Shown one piece after another: positions 41,805 through 51,008 of a stretch of DNA of 64,000 nt (the stretch's first letter is position 1; each line of letters starts with the position of its first letter). The position numbers and the translations under genes were made by a program. Under the pieces are notes generated by a model, which worked only from the letters and a program-made list of their open reading frames with translations, was not told where the DNA came from and did no database searches. The stretch is from contig JABLUY010000051.1 in the NCBI GenBank assembly GCA_013306675.1, positions 99,226 through 163,225 of the forward strand, given 5' to 3'. The stretch is from Thraustochytrium sp. TN22 (taxonomy: Eukaryota; Sar; Bigyra; Thraustochytrida; Thraustochytriidae).

Positions 41805-44543
41805 ATGGACGTGCTGCTGACACCGCCGGAGAAGGCCGGCGCGCAGGGCTCGCTGCTCGAGCCGCAGCCGCTGCAGCTGCCGCCGGCGCAGCAGGCGCAG
41901 GCGCAGGCGCAGCAGCAGGGAGGCATGATGCTGACCGCGCAGCAGCAGCAGGCGCAGCAGGCGCATGAGGACCACGGTGCGTATGGCGTGAAGCGGCAGC
42001 GTGTGCGCTCGCGCGGGAGTTCGATGGACTTCTTGTTCGAGCTGGACGACAAGCACATGACGGACTTCTTGGGCGCAGTGCCGGCGGACCCCATGTCGGC
42101 GTCTTTCGTGCCCCTGGAGCAAGGCGACGCCGACAGCGTGAGGTACACCGACTCCCTGAACGGGCTGCGCTGGGACGACGACCAGGTCATCTTGAGCGGC
42201 ACCGCACCAGAAAAGTTCACGGTCACCACGCCGGACCACCTCATCCGCATGAGCCAGGTGTGGGAGCGCATGGCGCGCAGGAGCGAGCTCTGCGACATGG
42301 AGTTTGTCGTGCAGGGCGAGAGCCCCGGCGAGCGCAGCTACGTGCCGCTCCACGCCATTTTCGCCTGCGGCTGCTCGCGCGTGCTGGCCGACCTGGTGCA
42401 GGGCCCCGACGCGCGCGCCGCACCGGGCGTGCCCTTGGCGGCGGCACCCTTTGCGGCCGGCGCCGGCATGCTGGCGCAGCATGGCCAGCGGCAGCCACAA
42501 CAGCAGGGCCAGCAGCAGCAGGGCCAGCAGGGCAACGCGCAGTCGCCCTCGTCAAACTCCATAAGCGGCGACACCGAGGCGTACGACTCGTCCACCTGCT
42601 CCTCCACCAAGGGGTCCGCGCTCGCAGCAGCCGCCGCTGCGCGCAAGGCCGCCGGCACCGCCAAGGCCGGGTCCAACTCGTCCGCGCCCGGCGGCAGCGG
42701 CAGCGGCAGCGGCGGCGGCAGCAGCAGCAGCAGCAGCAGCACAGCCGGCGCCGCGCGCCGCAGCAGCGTCAAGGCCGGCGAGGCCGGCTCCAAGCGCGCC
42801 GCGCCCGGCCACCCGGGCCCAAGCGGGCTCGCCGGCGCCGCGGGCGGCGCTGGCAAGGGCCCCAGCGACGGCGAGGACGGCGAGACACCCAGCGCCGCCG
42901 AGCGCCTGCGCGTGTCGACGCGCATGCACTACGGACACCCGAGGATCTCGGTGGAGATCCTCGACCCCAAGAACCCCATCTACGAAGAGGCGGCCGTGGC
43001 CGTGCGCACATACATGTACACTGGTATCGTGAACTTTCGCCCCGAGGTCATGGTGCAGATCCTGCACCTGGCCATTATTCTGGACGTCAAGCCCCTCGTG
43101 GACCTGGCGGCCGGCTACCTGACGAGCAATCTATCGTCCTCGTACGTCTTCGAGACGCTCAGCATCGCCAACAGCTACCAGTTCTGCAACCTGTTGGAGG
43201 CCGCCTGCGACTACATCTCGCGCAAGTTCGATACGGCCACGCAGGAGCCCGGCTGGCTCGGCGTCCCGCCCGAGGTCGTGCGCACCGTGCTGCGCAGCGA
43301 CGACCTGCACACGCAGAGCGAGATCTTTATTTTCCGCGCTCTCGTTGCGTGGACCACGGCCGACGAGCTGGCGCGCACCAAGGACTTCGTGGAGATGGCT
43401 CTGGATACGGACTGCCTGCGCCTCAGCAACATGTCCCGCGACGAGCTCTTCGAGATGTCGCGCCACCATCTCATCTCAGACTCCAAGGAGATCCGCCGCG
43501 CGCTCTATGAGGAGGCCATGCAGCGCATTCAGAACACCGGCGGCGCGCCGCCTTCGGGCGCCACGCTCGCCGCCAGCTCGCGCCGCATCTCGCGACCGCG
43601 CAAGTACGTCACCATGGCCTCGGCGCAGGTGCCCTCGCTCGTCGAGGAGACGCAGAACCTCACGCCGCTCGTCGCCAACAAGTGCGAGCGCACGCTCTCC
43701 GGCTTTGCGCACCCGGTCTGCGCGCTCGCGCTCGTCGGAAACGCCTTCTTGGCCGCCGCCTCCAGCAGCTCCATCTTCATCTACCGCACCTCCGACTTTG
43801 AGCTCGTCACCACGCTCCACGGCCACTCCAGCACCGTCGTCTCGCTCAAGGCCCTCCCGGACCGCCTCATCTCCGCCTCCCCCGACCGCACCATCCGTGT
43901 CTGGAGCGCCGACACCTGGGAGTGTCTCAACGTCGTGCCCACGCTCAAGTCCTCCGTGTGCACCATGATTGTGCACGAGGACAAGCTTATTACCGGCAGC
44001 GACGACGGCGCGCTCAAGTCTTGGAGTCTTTCCTCTTGGAACCTGCTGCGCAACGTGTCGGCGCACCAGCACGTCATTTGGGCCCTCGCCACCTACGGCA
44101 AGGAGACCCTCATCACGGGCTCCTCCGACACCACAATCCGTGTCTGGTCGATCTGCCGCAAGGGCGGCTTCCAGGCCGTCTGCACCCTCGACGGCCACAA
44201 GGACGAGGTGCAGGCCCTGGCGGTCGACCAGTCCCGCCATTGGCTTCTCTCCGGCTCCGATGACGGCTGCATCAACATTCACGATTGCAAGTCGTGGACC
44301 CTCATCCGCTCCATCTCGTGGCACAACCGCGCCGTCCTCTCCCTCGTGTCGTATGGCAACCGCATCGTCGCCGGTCTCGGCAACGGCATGGTTGGTATTT
44401 GGGACAAGGACGAGATTCTTCAGCGTGAAGATGCCATCGTCACGCTCGCGGAGCACAAGTCCTGCGTCATGGCGCTGCAGGTCGTCCACGGCCGTCTGCT
44501 CACCGCCTCCTATGATCACTCCATCCGCATCTGGGGTCCTTGA
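41805..44543 (+). CDS. BTB-BACK-WD40 protein, likely cullin-3 adaptor
   Basis: 912 residues. The Gln/Ala-rich N-terminus precedes a BTB/POZ fold that begins near residue 158 (CDMEFVV, VPLHAIFACGCSRVLADLV). It is interrupted at about 205-370 by a Gln/Gly/Ser/Ala-rich insert and resumes near 378 (YMYTGIVNFRPEVMVQILHLA, LDVKPLVDLAAGYL). A BACK-like helical domain follows (about 445-580: ETLSIANSYQFCNLLEAACDY, LRLSNMSRDELFEMSRHHLI). The C-terminal 280 residues are a WD40 propeller of about seven blades from residue 632 (LHGHSSTVVSLKALPDRLIS, TLDGHKDEVQALAVDQSRHW). In known families BTB plus BACK binds CUL3 and the propeller binds substrate, usually a Kelch propeller; here it is WD40. A ubiquitin-ligase adaptor role is inferred. 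Confidence 0.9.
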   Translation: MDVLLTPPEKAGAQGSLLEPQPLQLPPAQQAQAQAQQQGGMMLTAQQQQAQQAHEDHGAYGVKRQRVRSRGSSMDFLFELDDKHMTDFLGAVPADPMSASFVPLEQGDADSVRYTDSLNGLRWDDDQVILSGTAPEKFTVTTPDHLIRMSQVWERMARRSELCDMEFVVQGESPGERSYVPLHAIFACGCSRVLADLVQGPDARAAPGVPLAAAPFAAGAGMLAQHGQRQPQQQGQQQQGQQGNAQSPSSNSISGDTEAYDSSTCSSTKGSALAAAAAARKAAGTAKAGSNSSAPGGSGSGSGGGSSSSSSSTAGAARRSSVKAGEAGSKRAAPGHPGPSGLAGAAGGAGKGPSDGEDGETPSAAERLRVSTRMHYGHPRISVEILDPKNPIYEEAAVAVRTYMYTGIVNFRPEVMVQILHLAIILDVKPLVDLAAGYLTSNLSSSYVFETLSIANSYQFCNLLEAACDYISRKFDTATQEPGWLGVPPEVVRTVLRSDDLHTQSEIFIFRALVAWTTADELARTKDFVEMALDTDCLRLSNMSRDELFEMSRHHLISDSKEIRRALYEEAMQRIQNTGGAPPSGATLAASSRRISRPRKYVTMASAQVPSLVEETQNLTPLVANKCERTLSGFAHPVCALALVGNAFLAAASSSSIFIYRTSDFELVTTLHGHSSTVVSLKALPDRLISASPDRTIRVWSADTWECLNVVPTLKSSVCTMIVHEDKLITGSDDGALKSWSLSSWNLLRNVSAHQHVIWALATYGKETLITGSSDTTIRVWSICRKGGFQAVCTLDGHKDEVQALAVDQSRHWLLSGSDDGCINIHDCKSWTLIRSISWHNRAVLSLVSYGNRIVAGLGNGMVGIWDKDEILQREDAIVTLAEHKSCVMALQVVHGRLLTASYDHSIRIWGP
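42718..42742 (+). repeat. (AGC)n inside the BTB insert
   Basis: An AGC run read as consecutive serines in the low-complexity insert that splits the BTB domain. Confidence 0.85.
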
Positions 44544-45040
44544 GAGGCGATCACGACGCAAGAATGGATCTGCACCCACACCTGTCACTCAAATGGGTGA
44601 GTTCATGCGTGAGTCAGCGCGTCAGCAAGCGAGCAATCACTCAATGCGCACGAGTCGAAACGACAAACGCCTTTTCATTCCAATCCGCGCCCCTTCAGCC
44701 CATCCGCGCCATACATCAAACTGCACACGAGAGGATCTTTGTGCGTGCTCCTCACACAGCGCGCACCTCGTCTCTCACCCCTCCCAGCCCTGCCTGCTCC
44801 TATCTCTGCTCTGTCCTGTCGTGTCCTCATCTGCCGCGCACTGTCTTTGCGACGGAGAGATGGAAAGATCACGCGGACAGAGAACGCTTCTCTGTTGACG
44901 GCCCTCATGTCTTGTTGTGAACGGAAAGCATGTTGCGTGTAAAGCTTGTCTGTCTGATTGCTTATCCGTACGAGTAGCTGATTGATTGATTGATTGACTG
45001 TTTGTTTGGTGCTAACCCTACCGCCTGTGACCGACCATCT
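44544..45040. other. convergent intergenic region
   Basis: It lies between the stops of the BTB gene and the transporter gene. Lower GC, with (GATT)n at about 44979-44998. It probably holds both 3' UTRs; no gene is seen. Confidence 0.5.
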
Positions 45041-47035
45041 TCATGAGCGAGCGACCGCGCCATCGCCATCGCCACTGTCATCGTCGTCGTCCGCCGCAGC
45101 GCTGCTGTTACGATGGGCCTCGGCGACGGCAGCGGAGACCGAGGACGAGCTGGAGCAAACAATGGCAAGCTCGGACCGGACGAGGCGCGCAATCATGAGC
45201 GCGCTAAGAGCCTGCGCCGCCATGAGCATCTGCCAGACCTCGGCCCAGCTGGAGGAGCTAATGTAGCCAATGAGGATGCCCTGCAGCATGGCGCCAAAGG
45301 ACCCCGTGCCATCGATGATGCCCGTGACGAGCGCCAGAAGGTGCGACTTGCCCTGCACCTGCGTGCCGAGGTCCGCGGAGACCGCCGTGGTAATGAGCGC
45401 GTACGGCGCGTTGATGAAAAAACCCACAACGATCATGAGCCAGATGTTCGGCCCTGCCTGCGGGCCCAGCGAGGTGGACCAGGAGTAGTACACCCAGAGC
45501 GCCGGCACGCCGCACAGCTGGAAGCAAAAGGCCACCAGACCGCGCGCCTGCAGACGGTCCGACAAAAAGCCCGCCGCGACGCCGCCCAGCACGCCGCCCA
45601 CGTCGAAGAAGCTGCACAGGTAGCCGGCCTGCGACGAGGAGAAGCCCAGGCTGCCCAGGTAAAAGGGACCCCAAAACAGCACGCTGTACGCGCACATCTT
45701 GGAGAACATGAGCGAGAGCGCAAACGGAATCAGGCCTGGGATGGCCAGCGCTTCGCCAAAGGTTTCCAGCAGGCCGGCCGGCTCAGCGGCGACCTGGCCG
45801 CCATTGGCCTGCGCGTCCTCGTCCGCACGCAGCGCCGACGCGCCTTCGGCCGTGCGCCCTTCGCCCTCCTCGTCGCCCTGCGCGTCGGCGCGCTCCAGCA
45901 GCGGCGCCTCCAGCTGGCGGGCGCCCTCAACGTCGTCTTCTTGCTCAGCGCCCGCATGCAGATCCGCGCTAACCAGGCCAACATCCTCCGGGTGCGGGAT
46001 GAGGTAGACGAACACGCAGATAGCGCACACCAGCATGATGGCGCCCGGCACGCAGTAGCCCAGGGGCCAGTCCTCGTGGTGCATGCCCTCGCCTACTGCC
46101 AGTGCCGTCACAACGGAGCCCAGGATGTTGCCTAGCGAGGTGTGCGCATTCCAAATGCCCATGATGAGTCCGCGCGAGCCGTGGCCGAACCAGCTCCCCA
46201 TGATGGCCACGACGCTGGGCCACCCGGTGGACTGGAAGAAGCCCATTAGCACGTTCACCGCCACAAAGTACCACATGCTGTGCACCTGGAACGGGTACGC
46301 CATGCCTAGCAAGAACATGCAGAGCGCCGACCCGAGCATGCCGGCGGAGAGAAAGTACCGCAGGTTCACCTTGTCGCCCACGAAGCCGGACACGAAGAGC
46401 CCCACCGTGTAACAGCCCAGAAAGACCGAGTCCAGTGCGCCAAGCAGCACGTTACCGTCCAAGGTGTCGGGCCGCGTCCGCACGGCCTTGTCCAGCACAT
46501 AGTCGCCGCTCGGCTCGCGCCGCATCCAGTGCACCGTGTCAGGCGCGTCGCTGGCTCCCGCGTTCGCCGGCATGCGGCCCGCGTGCGGCTGCGCGAACTC
46601 TACGTCCGGCGCGCTACCCTCGCCGTCCTTGGCCAGCAGCGTCCAACACCGCGACCGCCCCTTCAGCGGGCACTGTACTTCAGGGCCGCCCACCGCATCG
46701 TGCGGCACCAGGGCCAGGTACCAGATGTCATGCTTCATGTACACTTCGCACGGTCGCGAAACGTTATACTCCACCACGCACTCGTACTTGCCGTCGAAGG
46801 CCTCCTCCGTGCCGGACACCCGAAACCCGCTGCGGCTCGCCTCCAGCGGCACCAGGTCCTCGTTGAACGGCGCCCATCCCGGGTTCGTCTCGCGGTCGTA
46901 CGCGCTGATGCCCGTCGACGACTGCGGATGCAGAACGCCCTTGATCACGCTCGGCACCTTGCGCGTCAGGTGAAAGCACGTGTACGCCGCGAACGTCAGC
47001 ACGAAGACCCGCACCTTGTAGTGCGTCGGGTACAT
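45041..47035 (-). CDS. SLC37-like major facilitator (sugar-phosphate exchanger family)
   Basis: 664 residues from the ATG at 47035; the frame runs 45 codons further upstream through Arg-rich, low-complexity sequence. A first membrane span lies near 8-25 (VRVFVLTFAAYTCFHLTRK, a typical SLC37/GlpT N-terminus). A loop of about 150 residues follows between TM1 and TM2, as in SLC37 proteins. The remaining spans give about 12 in all (VFLGCYTVGLFVSGFVGDKV, FFQSTGWPSVVAIMGSWFG, IWNAHTSLGNILGSVVTAL, LISAF-like later spans). An acidic cytosolic loop (EQEDDVEGARQ onward) separates the two halves. Family members exchange glucose-6-phosphate or glycerol-3-phosphate for phosphate across the ER membrane; the substrate here is inferred from family only. 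Confidence 0.88.
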   Translation of the reverse strand: MYPTHYKVRVFVLTFAAYTCFHLTRKVPSVIKGVLHPQSSTGISAYDRETNPGWAPFNEDLVPLEASRSGFRVSGTEEAFDGKYECVVEYNVSRPCEVYMKHDIWYLALVPHDAVGGPEVQCPLKGRSRCWTLLAKDGEGSAPDVEFAQPHAGRMPANAGASDAPDTVHWMRREPSGDYVLDKAVRTRPDTLDGNVLLGALDSVFLGCYTVGLFVSGFVGDKVNLRYFLSAGMLGSALCMFLLGMAYPFQVHSMWYFVAVNVLMGFFQSTGWPSVVAIMGSWFGHGSRGLIMGIWNAHTSLGNILGSVVTALAVGEGMHHEDWPLGYCVPGAIMLVCAICVFVYLIPHPEDVGLVSADLHAGAEQEDDVEGARQLEAPLLERADAQGDEEGEGRTAEGASALRADEDAQANGGQVAAEPAGLLETFGEALAIPGLIPFALSLMFSKMCAYSVLFWGPFYLGSLGFSSSQAGYLCSFFDVGGVLGGVAAGFLSDRLQARGLVAFCFQLCGVPALWVYYSWSTSLGPQAGPNIWLMIVVGFFINAPYALITTAVSADLGTQVQGKSHLLALVTGIIDGTGSFGAMLQGILIGYISSSSWAEVWQMLMAAQALSALMIARLVRSELAIVCSSSSSVSAAVAEAHRNSSAAADDDDDSGDGDGAVARS

Positions 47036-48358
47036 GGCGGCGGCCGAAGCGCAGCCGAGTCGAGCTGATCCGGTCCGCTCCGGTCCGCTCCGGTCCGCTC
47101 CGCCGCAGCACCGCCACGTCGTCCTTTCGCGCGGAGGGGACCGCTCGCTCGCAACGCCGCCGCGCTGCACTGCGCCGCCGTGCCGTGCGGAGCCGCGCCA
47201 AGCTGCGCAGCGTCGCGCGGCCGCCTCGCTTCGCTACGGGTTCTGCTCCGTTGTCTCTTGTTATGCGCAAGAGTCGTAAGGGTGCAACAGAGGCGGCGGA
47301 CGGACGACCGCCGCGGCGCCGCAACTTGACGCGCGCCAGCGTGCACGCGTGCATTCATGAGCGCGGCAAGCGCTTGACGCAGCCTAGCGCTTGGCGCAGC
47401 CAGGCGCCAAGGGTCCATGCGTTTGGTTTCTCACGGCGACGATCCTCGAGCAAGGACATCGACAGCAGGTTCCGTAAGCTGCGCAAACGCAAGCAGCGAA
47501 TCAGATGCCGTCTCTGGAGCGGCTTGAACGTAATGCGCAGCAGCGGCGAGCCCGTGGACGCAAGCAAGGCCACTTTCGCGTGCGAGCGGGCGCCATCTCG
47601 CCGCGGGCCCTTCAGCCGCCAGCCATCGCCCGTGGATTTGGGTGCTTGGCGGCGTGACGCTCCTCGTGCTCATCTTGCTCATCTTGCTCAGCGTGCTCAT
47701 CTTGCTCAATGTGCTCAACGTGCTCATCGTGCTCAAGGCGCTCATCGTGCTCGTAGCGCTCGCCGTGGTCGTCCTGCTCGTCGTGCTCATCTTCCTCGTC
47801 ATCTCGTCGCGCTGACGTCGTGCTCGTCGTGCCGAGGCCTTGCTCGCCGTGCCAGCGAATCGATCCTGGTGCTGACCTCGTGCTTGCAGTGCTGTGCTCG
47901 CTCGTCGCAGCGCTCCCCGTGCTCGTAGCAGCGCTCCCCGCGCTCGTCGCGCCTGCCGAGCTCGTAGCGCTCCCTGCGCTCCCGGCTTCTGCTCCCGAGG
48001 GCGCCGCGCTTGGGCGAGGCCCAGGAGCAAATCGGCAACTTCTCGCGGGAGCCCCGCGGGCGGGCGGCGGGCGGGCGGCGCGCGGCGGGCGCCCGCGCGC
48101 CGCCCGGCCCGCCCGCCCCCGCGCGCGCGGCGGCAGACATGGGTCGAGGGCGCGGCGAACGCGGGCGCGTGGATCGGCAGGGCCTGGATCGACGGCGCCT
48201 GCAGGGGCGGCAATCGACGAGACGGCGATCGACGCGACGCGACTAGGTCGGGCGCGGCGGCCGCGGCGGCGGCGGCGGGCAGACCTGCAATCGAGAGGAG
48301 GACTAGCAAAGTGCAAGAGAGCAAGGAGCGAGCGGCGACCGACGCAAGAACGAGAACG
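47036..48358. other. divergent intergenic region with 9-bp minisatellite
   Basis: Upstream of the transporter (minus) and the possible Rel/velvet-like gene (plus). It contains CCGGTCCGCT repeats at about 47068-47100, and a degenerate repeat of a CTCATCTTG/CTCATCGTG unit at about 47665-47800. From 48050 it becomes extremely GC-rich. Long ORFs on both strands here derive from the repeats and base composition. Confidence 0.5.
47665..47800 (+). repeat. degenerate 9-bp GTGCTCATC-type minisatellite
   Basis: Units such as GTGCTCATC, TTGCTCATC and GTGCTCAAG follow each other about 15 times with drift. A weaker continuation of GTGCTCGT units reaches about 47960. Confidence 0.8.
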
Positions 48359-49453
48359 ATGGAGGGCTGCGTGGCGCGTGACGTCCTGGTGGAGGGCGCC
48401 CTGGTGGACATCAAGCTGTTCGCCCTGGACGAGGAGGAGGACTTCTTCGAGCCTGGAGCGGCCCATCTGATTGATGCTCTGGATTTTGACGTCCCTTCGG
48501 ACCAGCAGTCCTGCCCTGGCCTGGATGAGGGGGCGCCATGGCATTCTCACGAGATGGGCTCCGTGGCGCTGCCGCAAGTGGAGGCGCCTCCGCCGCCGCC
48601 CGCGCCGCCTTTGCTGCCCGCACAGCCGGCGCCGCGCACGTTGAGCATCGTGCAACACCCGACGCGCGTCTTGTGCAAGGAGCTGTTGGATCTGGCGTGC
48701 ACGGTCATGGTGGTCCAGCTGCCTTTTCCGGATGCCCTTGCGGACTTTAAGCTGGAGATGTTCTCGGGAAACGAAGCAGTGCAGACGTTTACCCCGCAGA
48801 CCTCCGCGGTTGGCAACCTGATCAGCCTGGAGTGCCCCGAGGTGCTGGCGCAGGGCTCGGACAAGGTGCCCTTCAAGAACGTTGGCATGAAGCGCCACTG
48901 GCTTTACGCCGACCTTGTCCTGGTCTTCGCCTCGGCCAACCGAAAGCACAAGGTCGGCAAGTACGTGATGCGCGTGTCATGTGGCAGCTTGGAGGCCACC
49001 TCGTCGAGCTTCCTGGTCAGGTCCAAGAAGAACGCCAAGTACGACAACCCGGAGATTAACCAGAAGGAGCTCATGGCCGAGTATGCGGGCTGCGTCGCTC
49101 GCACCATGGCAAGCTTCGAGCCGGGTTCTGGCGAGCCTGTGTATTTTGACCCGGCCATGACGGCGCACATCCTGGACAAGGCCCGGCAGCCCGCGACGCG
49201 CGGCCAGAGGCGTGCGCGTGAAAGGGCCGAAACCGATGACGGAATGCCCGTCCCGCGCCGCTTCAAACGCAGCCGCGCGAGCTCCTCGACCACCAGCCTC
49301 TGTTCGAGCGCCGCCGATGAGCTCGAGACTACCGCTTCGGTCAAGGGCGGCACCGCCTCGGAGCTTGTTCACGAGATCCAGTCCCTCTTGGTCCGTGGCA
49401 ATATTCAGGGTGCCCTTGCCCATGTCCGCACGCTTCAGGACAAGCTCCAGTGA
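48359..49453 (+). CDS. possible Rel/velvet-like nuclear protein
   Basis: 364 residues from the ATG at 48359. The N-terminus (1-95) is acidic and Pro-rich. Residues about 96-225 form a beta-rich domain that opens with LSIVQHPTRV, then VMVVQLPFPDA, and later has a WLYADLVLVFASANRKHKVG segment followed by YVMRVSCGSLEATSSSFLVR. This order resembles the start and end of velvet and Rel-homology domains (QxPxR motif at the beginning, a YxLRV-type strand before the final SSxFxV strand). The 225-320 region is helical and basic (RGQRRARERAE, PRRFKRSRASS), a plausible nuclear localisation signal. The C-terminal 40 residues form a LisH/coiled-coil-like helix (SLLVRGNIQGALAHVRTLQD). A DNA-binding regulator is a reasonable guess, but weakly supported. 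Confidence 0.65.
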   Translation: MEGCVARDVLVEGALVDIKLFALDEEEDFFEPGAAHLIDALDFDVPSDQQSCPGLDEGAPWHSHEMGSVALPQVEAPPPPPAPPLLPAQPAPRTLSIVQHPTRVLCKELLDLACTVMVVQLPFPDALADFKLEMFSGNEAVQTFTPQTSAVGNLISLECPEVLAQGSDKVPFKNVGMKRHWLYADLVLVFASANRKHKVGKYVMRVSCGSLEATSSSFLVRSKKNAKYDNPEINQKELMAEYAGCVARTMASFEPGSGEPVYFDPAMTAHILDKARQPATRGQRRARERAETDDGMPVPRRFKRSRASSSTTSLCSSAADELETTASVKGGTASELVHEIQSLLVRGNIQGALAHVRTLQDKLQ

Positions 49454-49572
49454 TCGGCTGGCTGGCTTCTGTCTGAATAGCCTGTCGAGCGAGCGCTCGA
49501 GAGAGGGCAGGCAACAAGAAGTCCCATCTTTTGAAGATTGTAAGTAAGCAAGCACGGCCCAGTGCGGTGAGA

Positions 49573-49690
49573 TACAACCTGTGTCGGAGTTGAAGTTGAT
49601 CGCATCGCTCGCTTCGTTGGGCCGGAGGTACAACCTGTGTCGGAGTTGAAGTTGATCGCATCGCTCGCTTCGTCGCGCCCTCCGGCCCAA
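49573..49690. repeat. 45-bp direct repeat with 12-bp inverted repeat
   Basis: 49573-49617 and 49629-49673 are identical over 45 bp. TTGGGCCGGAGG (49617-49628) between them is the exact reverse complement of CCTCCGGCCCAA (49679-49690) just after the second copy, so the second copy would sit in a hairpin loop. The element lies 120 bp beyond the stop of the gene at 48359-49453. Confidence 0.9.
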
Positions 49691-50946
49691 CGCACATGTC
49701 TCCGTTGAGCTGCGGGCGGTGCTCTCGGCCCTTGCAGGCTTCTGAGAAAGGCAGGCAGGCAGGCAGGCAGGCTCCAACTTGTCCTCGAGCAGGTCCCAGC
49801 GCTTGAAACCCCTGAAACGATGGCCGTGCACGCGGCGCGTGGCCGGCGAGCGATCGGTTGAGGCTCCGAGCTCGCTCAGCCGCAGCTTGGCCGGCCTGCT
49901 CGCGCTCGCGCTCTCGCCGAGTTCGCTCGCTCGCAGCGGTGGTTACGCGCAGCGTCTCGGGCTGCAGGAACTTGAAGTTGCCGTGCGAGCCTCCGCCTCG
50001 CTCGCTCCAGGAGGGCCGGCTTGGGCAAAGCGAGCGAGCGAGCGAGCGAGCGAGCGAGCGAGCTTCCAGGCGGCCGGCCAACCATCGTCGTTGAGCTCGC
50101 GCGCCCGCCTGATCGAGCGCGCCGAGGATGCGGCGCCGCGCCGCGCCGCGCAGCGCAGCGCAGCGCTTCGCTTGGAATGAATTTGAATTCGAATTCGAAA
50201 CCACCGGGGCGGGGGCACGGCGCGCAAAGCGTTTGAAAATTCGAACCGAGCTGGGGCTCGGCCTCCGCGCGCGAGCCGCGCGGCGCGCGCGGCGCACGGA
50301 GGCGGCGCGCGCGCGCGCCGCAGACTGCCCCCCGGAAACTGCCGCAAGTGGGGCGGGGAAACGACTGCTGCAGGGACTCGCGCGGCGCGCACAGAGCCGC
50401 AACCAGCAGCAGACTTGCACGCGGCGCGGCGCGGCGGGCAGGCAGGCACACGCAGGCACAGGCAGGCAGGCAGGCAGCGGCGGGCGGCGCGCGCAGACGC
50501 AGGCAGGCGAGCGCGAGCGCGAGCGCGAGCGGCGAGCGAGCGGCGCGGCGAGGCGCGCGGGCTCGCAAAAGCGCAATTCGAATTGATTGATTCGAATTGC
50601 GTTGCGCCAGGGATCTGCGGCGGCGTGCAACCACCCCGGACGGCGACGGCGACGGCGACGGCGACGGCCGCGGCGCGGGCGCGGAGAGGCAGACCGCAGG
50701 CAGGCGGCGACGCGAGCGGGAGGAAGGGCGACAGGCGCGAGCGCGAGCAGCGCGGTCGTGCGGGCCAGGCCCGCGAGCGGCGCGCTTGAGAGGCTCACTT
50801 GGGCAGCAGCCCAAGGCCTAGCGGTTAGACAAGGGCGCTCTTCTCGGCGAGCGCGCGCACGAAACAGCCGCGGCGCGAGGCGGAGACGGAAGAAGCAGCA
50901 GCTAGCTAGCGCGGCGCAGTGGGGCGCGGCGGTGGTGGCGGCGGCA

Positions 50947-50950
<4 letters not shown>

Positions 50951-50981
<31 letters not shown>
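50951..50981 (+). repeat. (CAG)n in cyclin B 5' UTR
   Basis: About ten CAG/AGC units, ending 27 bp upstream of the cyclin B ATG. The frame stays open through it, but a non-ATG start would be needed. Confidence 0.85.
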
Positions 50982-50983
<2 letters not shown>

Positions 50984-51008
50984 ATCAAGAAACAAACAGA
51001 CAGATAAG

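Larger units (their letters stand above)
49454..51008. other. repeat-rich intergenic region before cyclin B
   Basis: It contains a 45-bp direct repeat with a 12-bp inverted repeat (see 49573-49690), (GGCA)n at 49749-49772 and 50461-50476, (GCGA)n at about 50030-50060, and (GGCGAC)n near 50640-50670. GC content is extreme after 49900. The last 60 bp are an AGC repeat followed by an A-rich leader before the cyclin ATG. No gene is supported. Confidence 0.5.
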
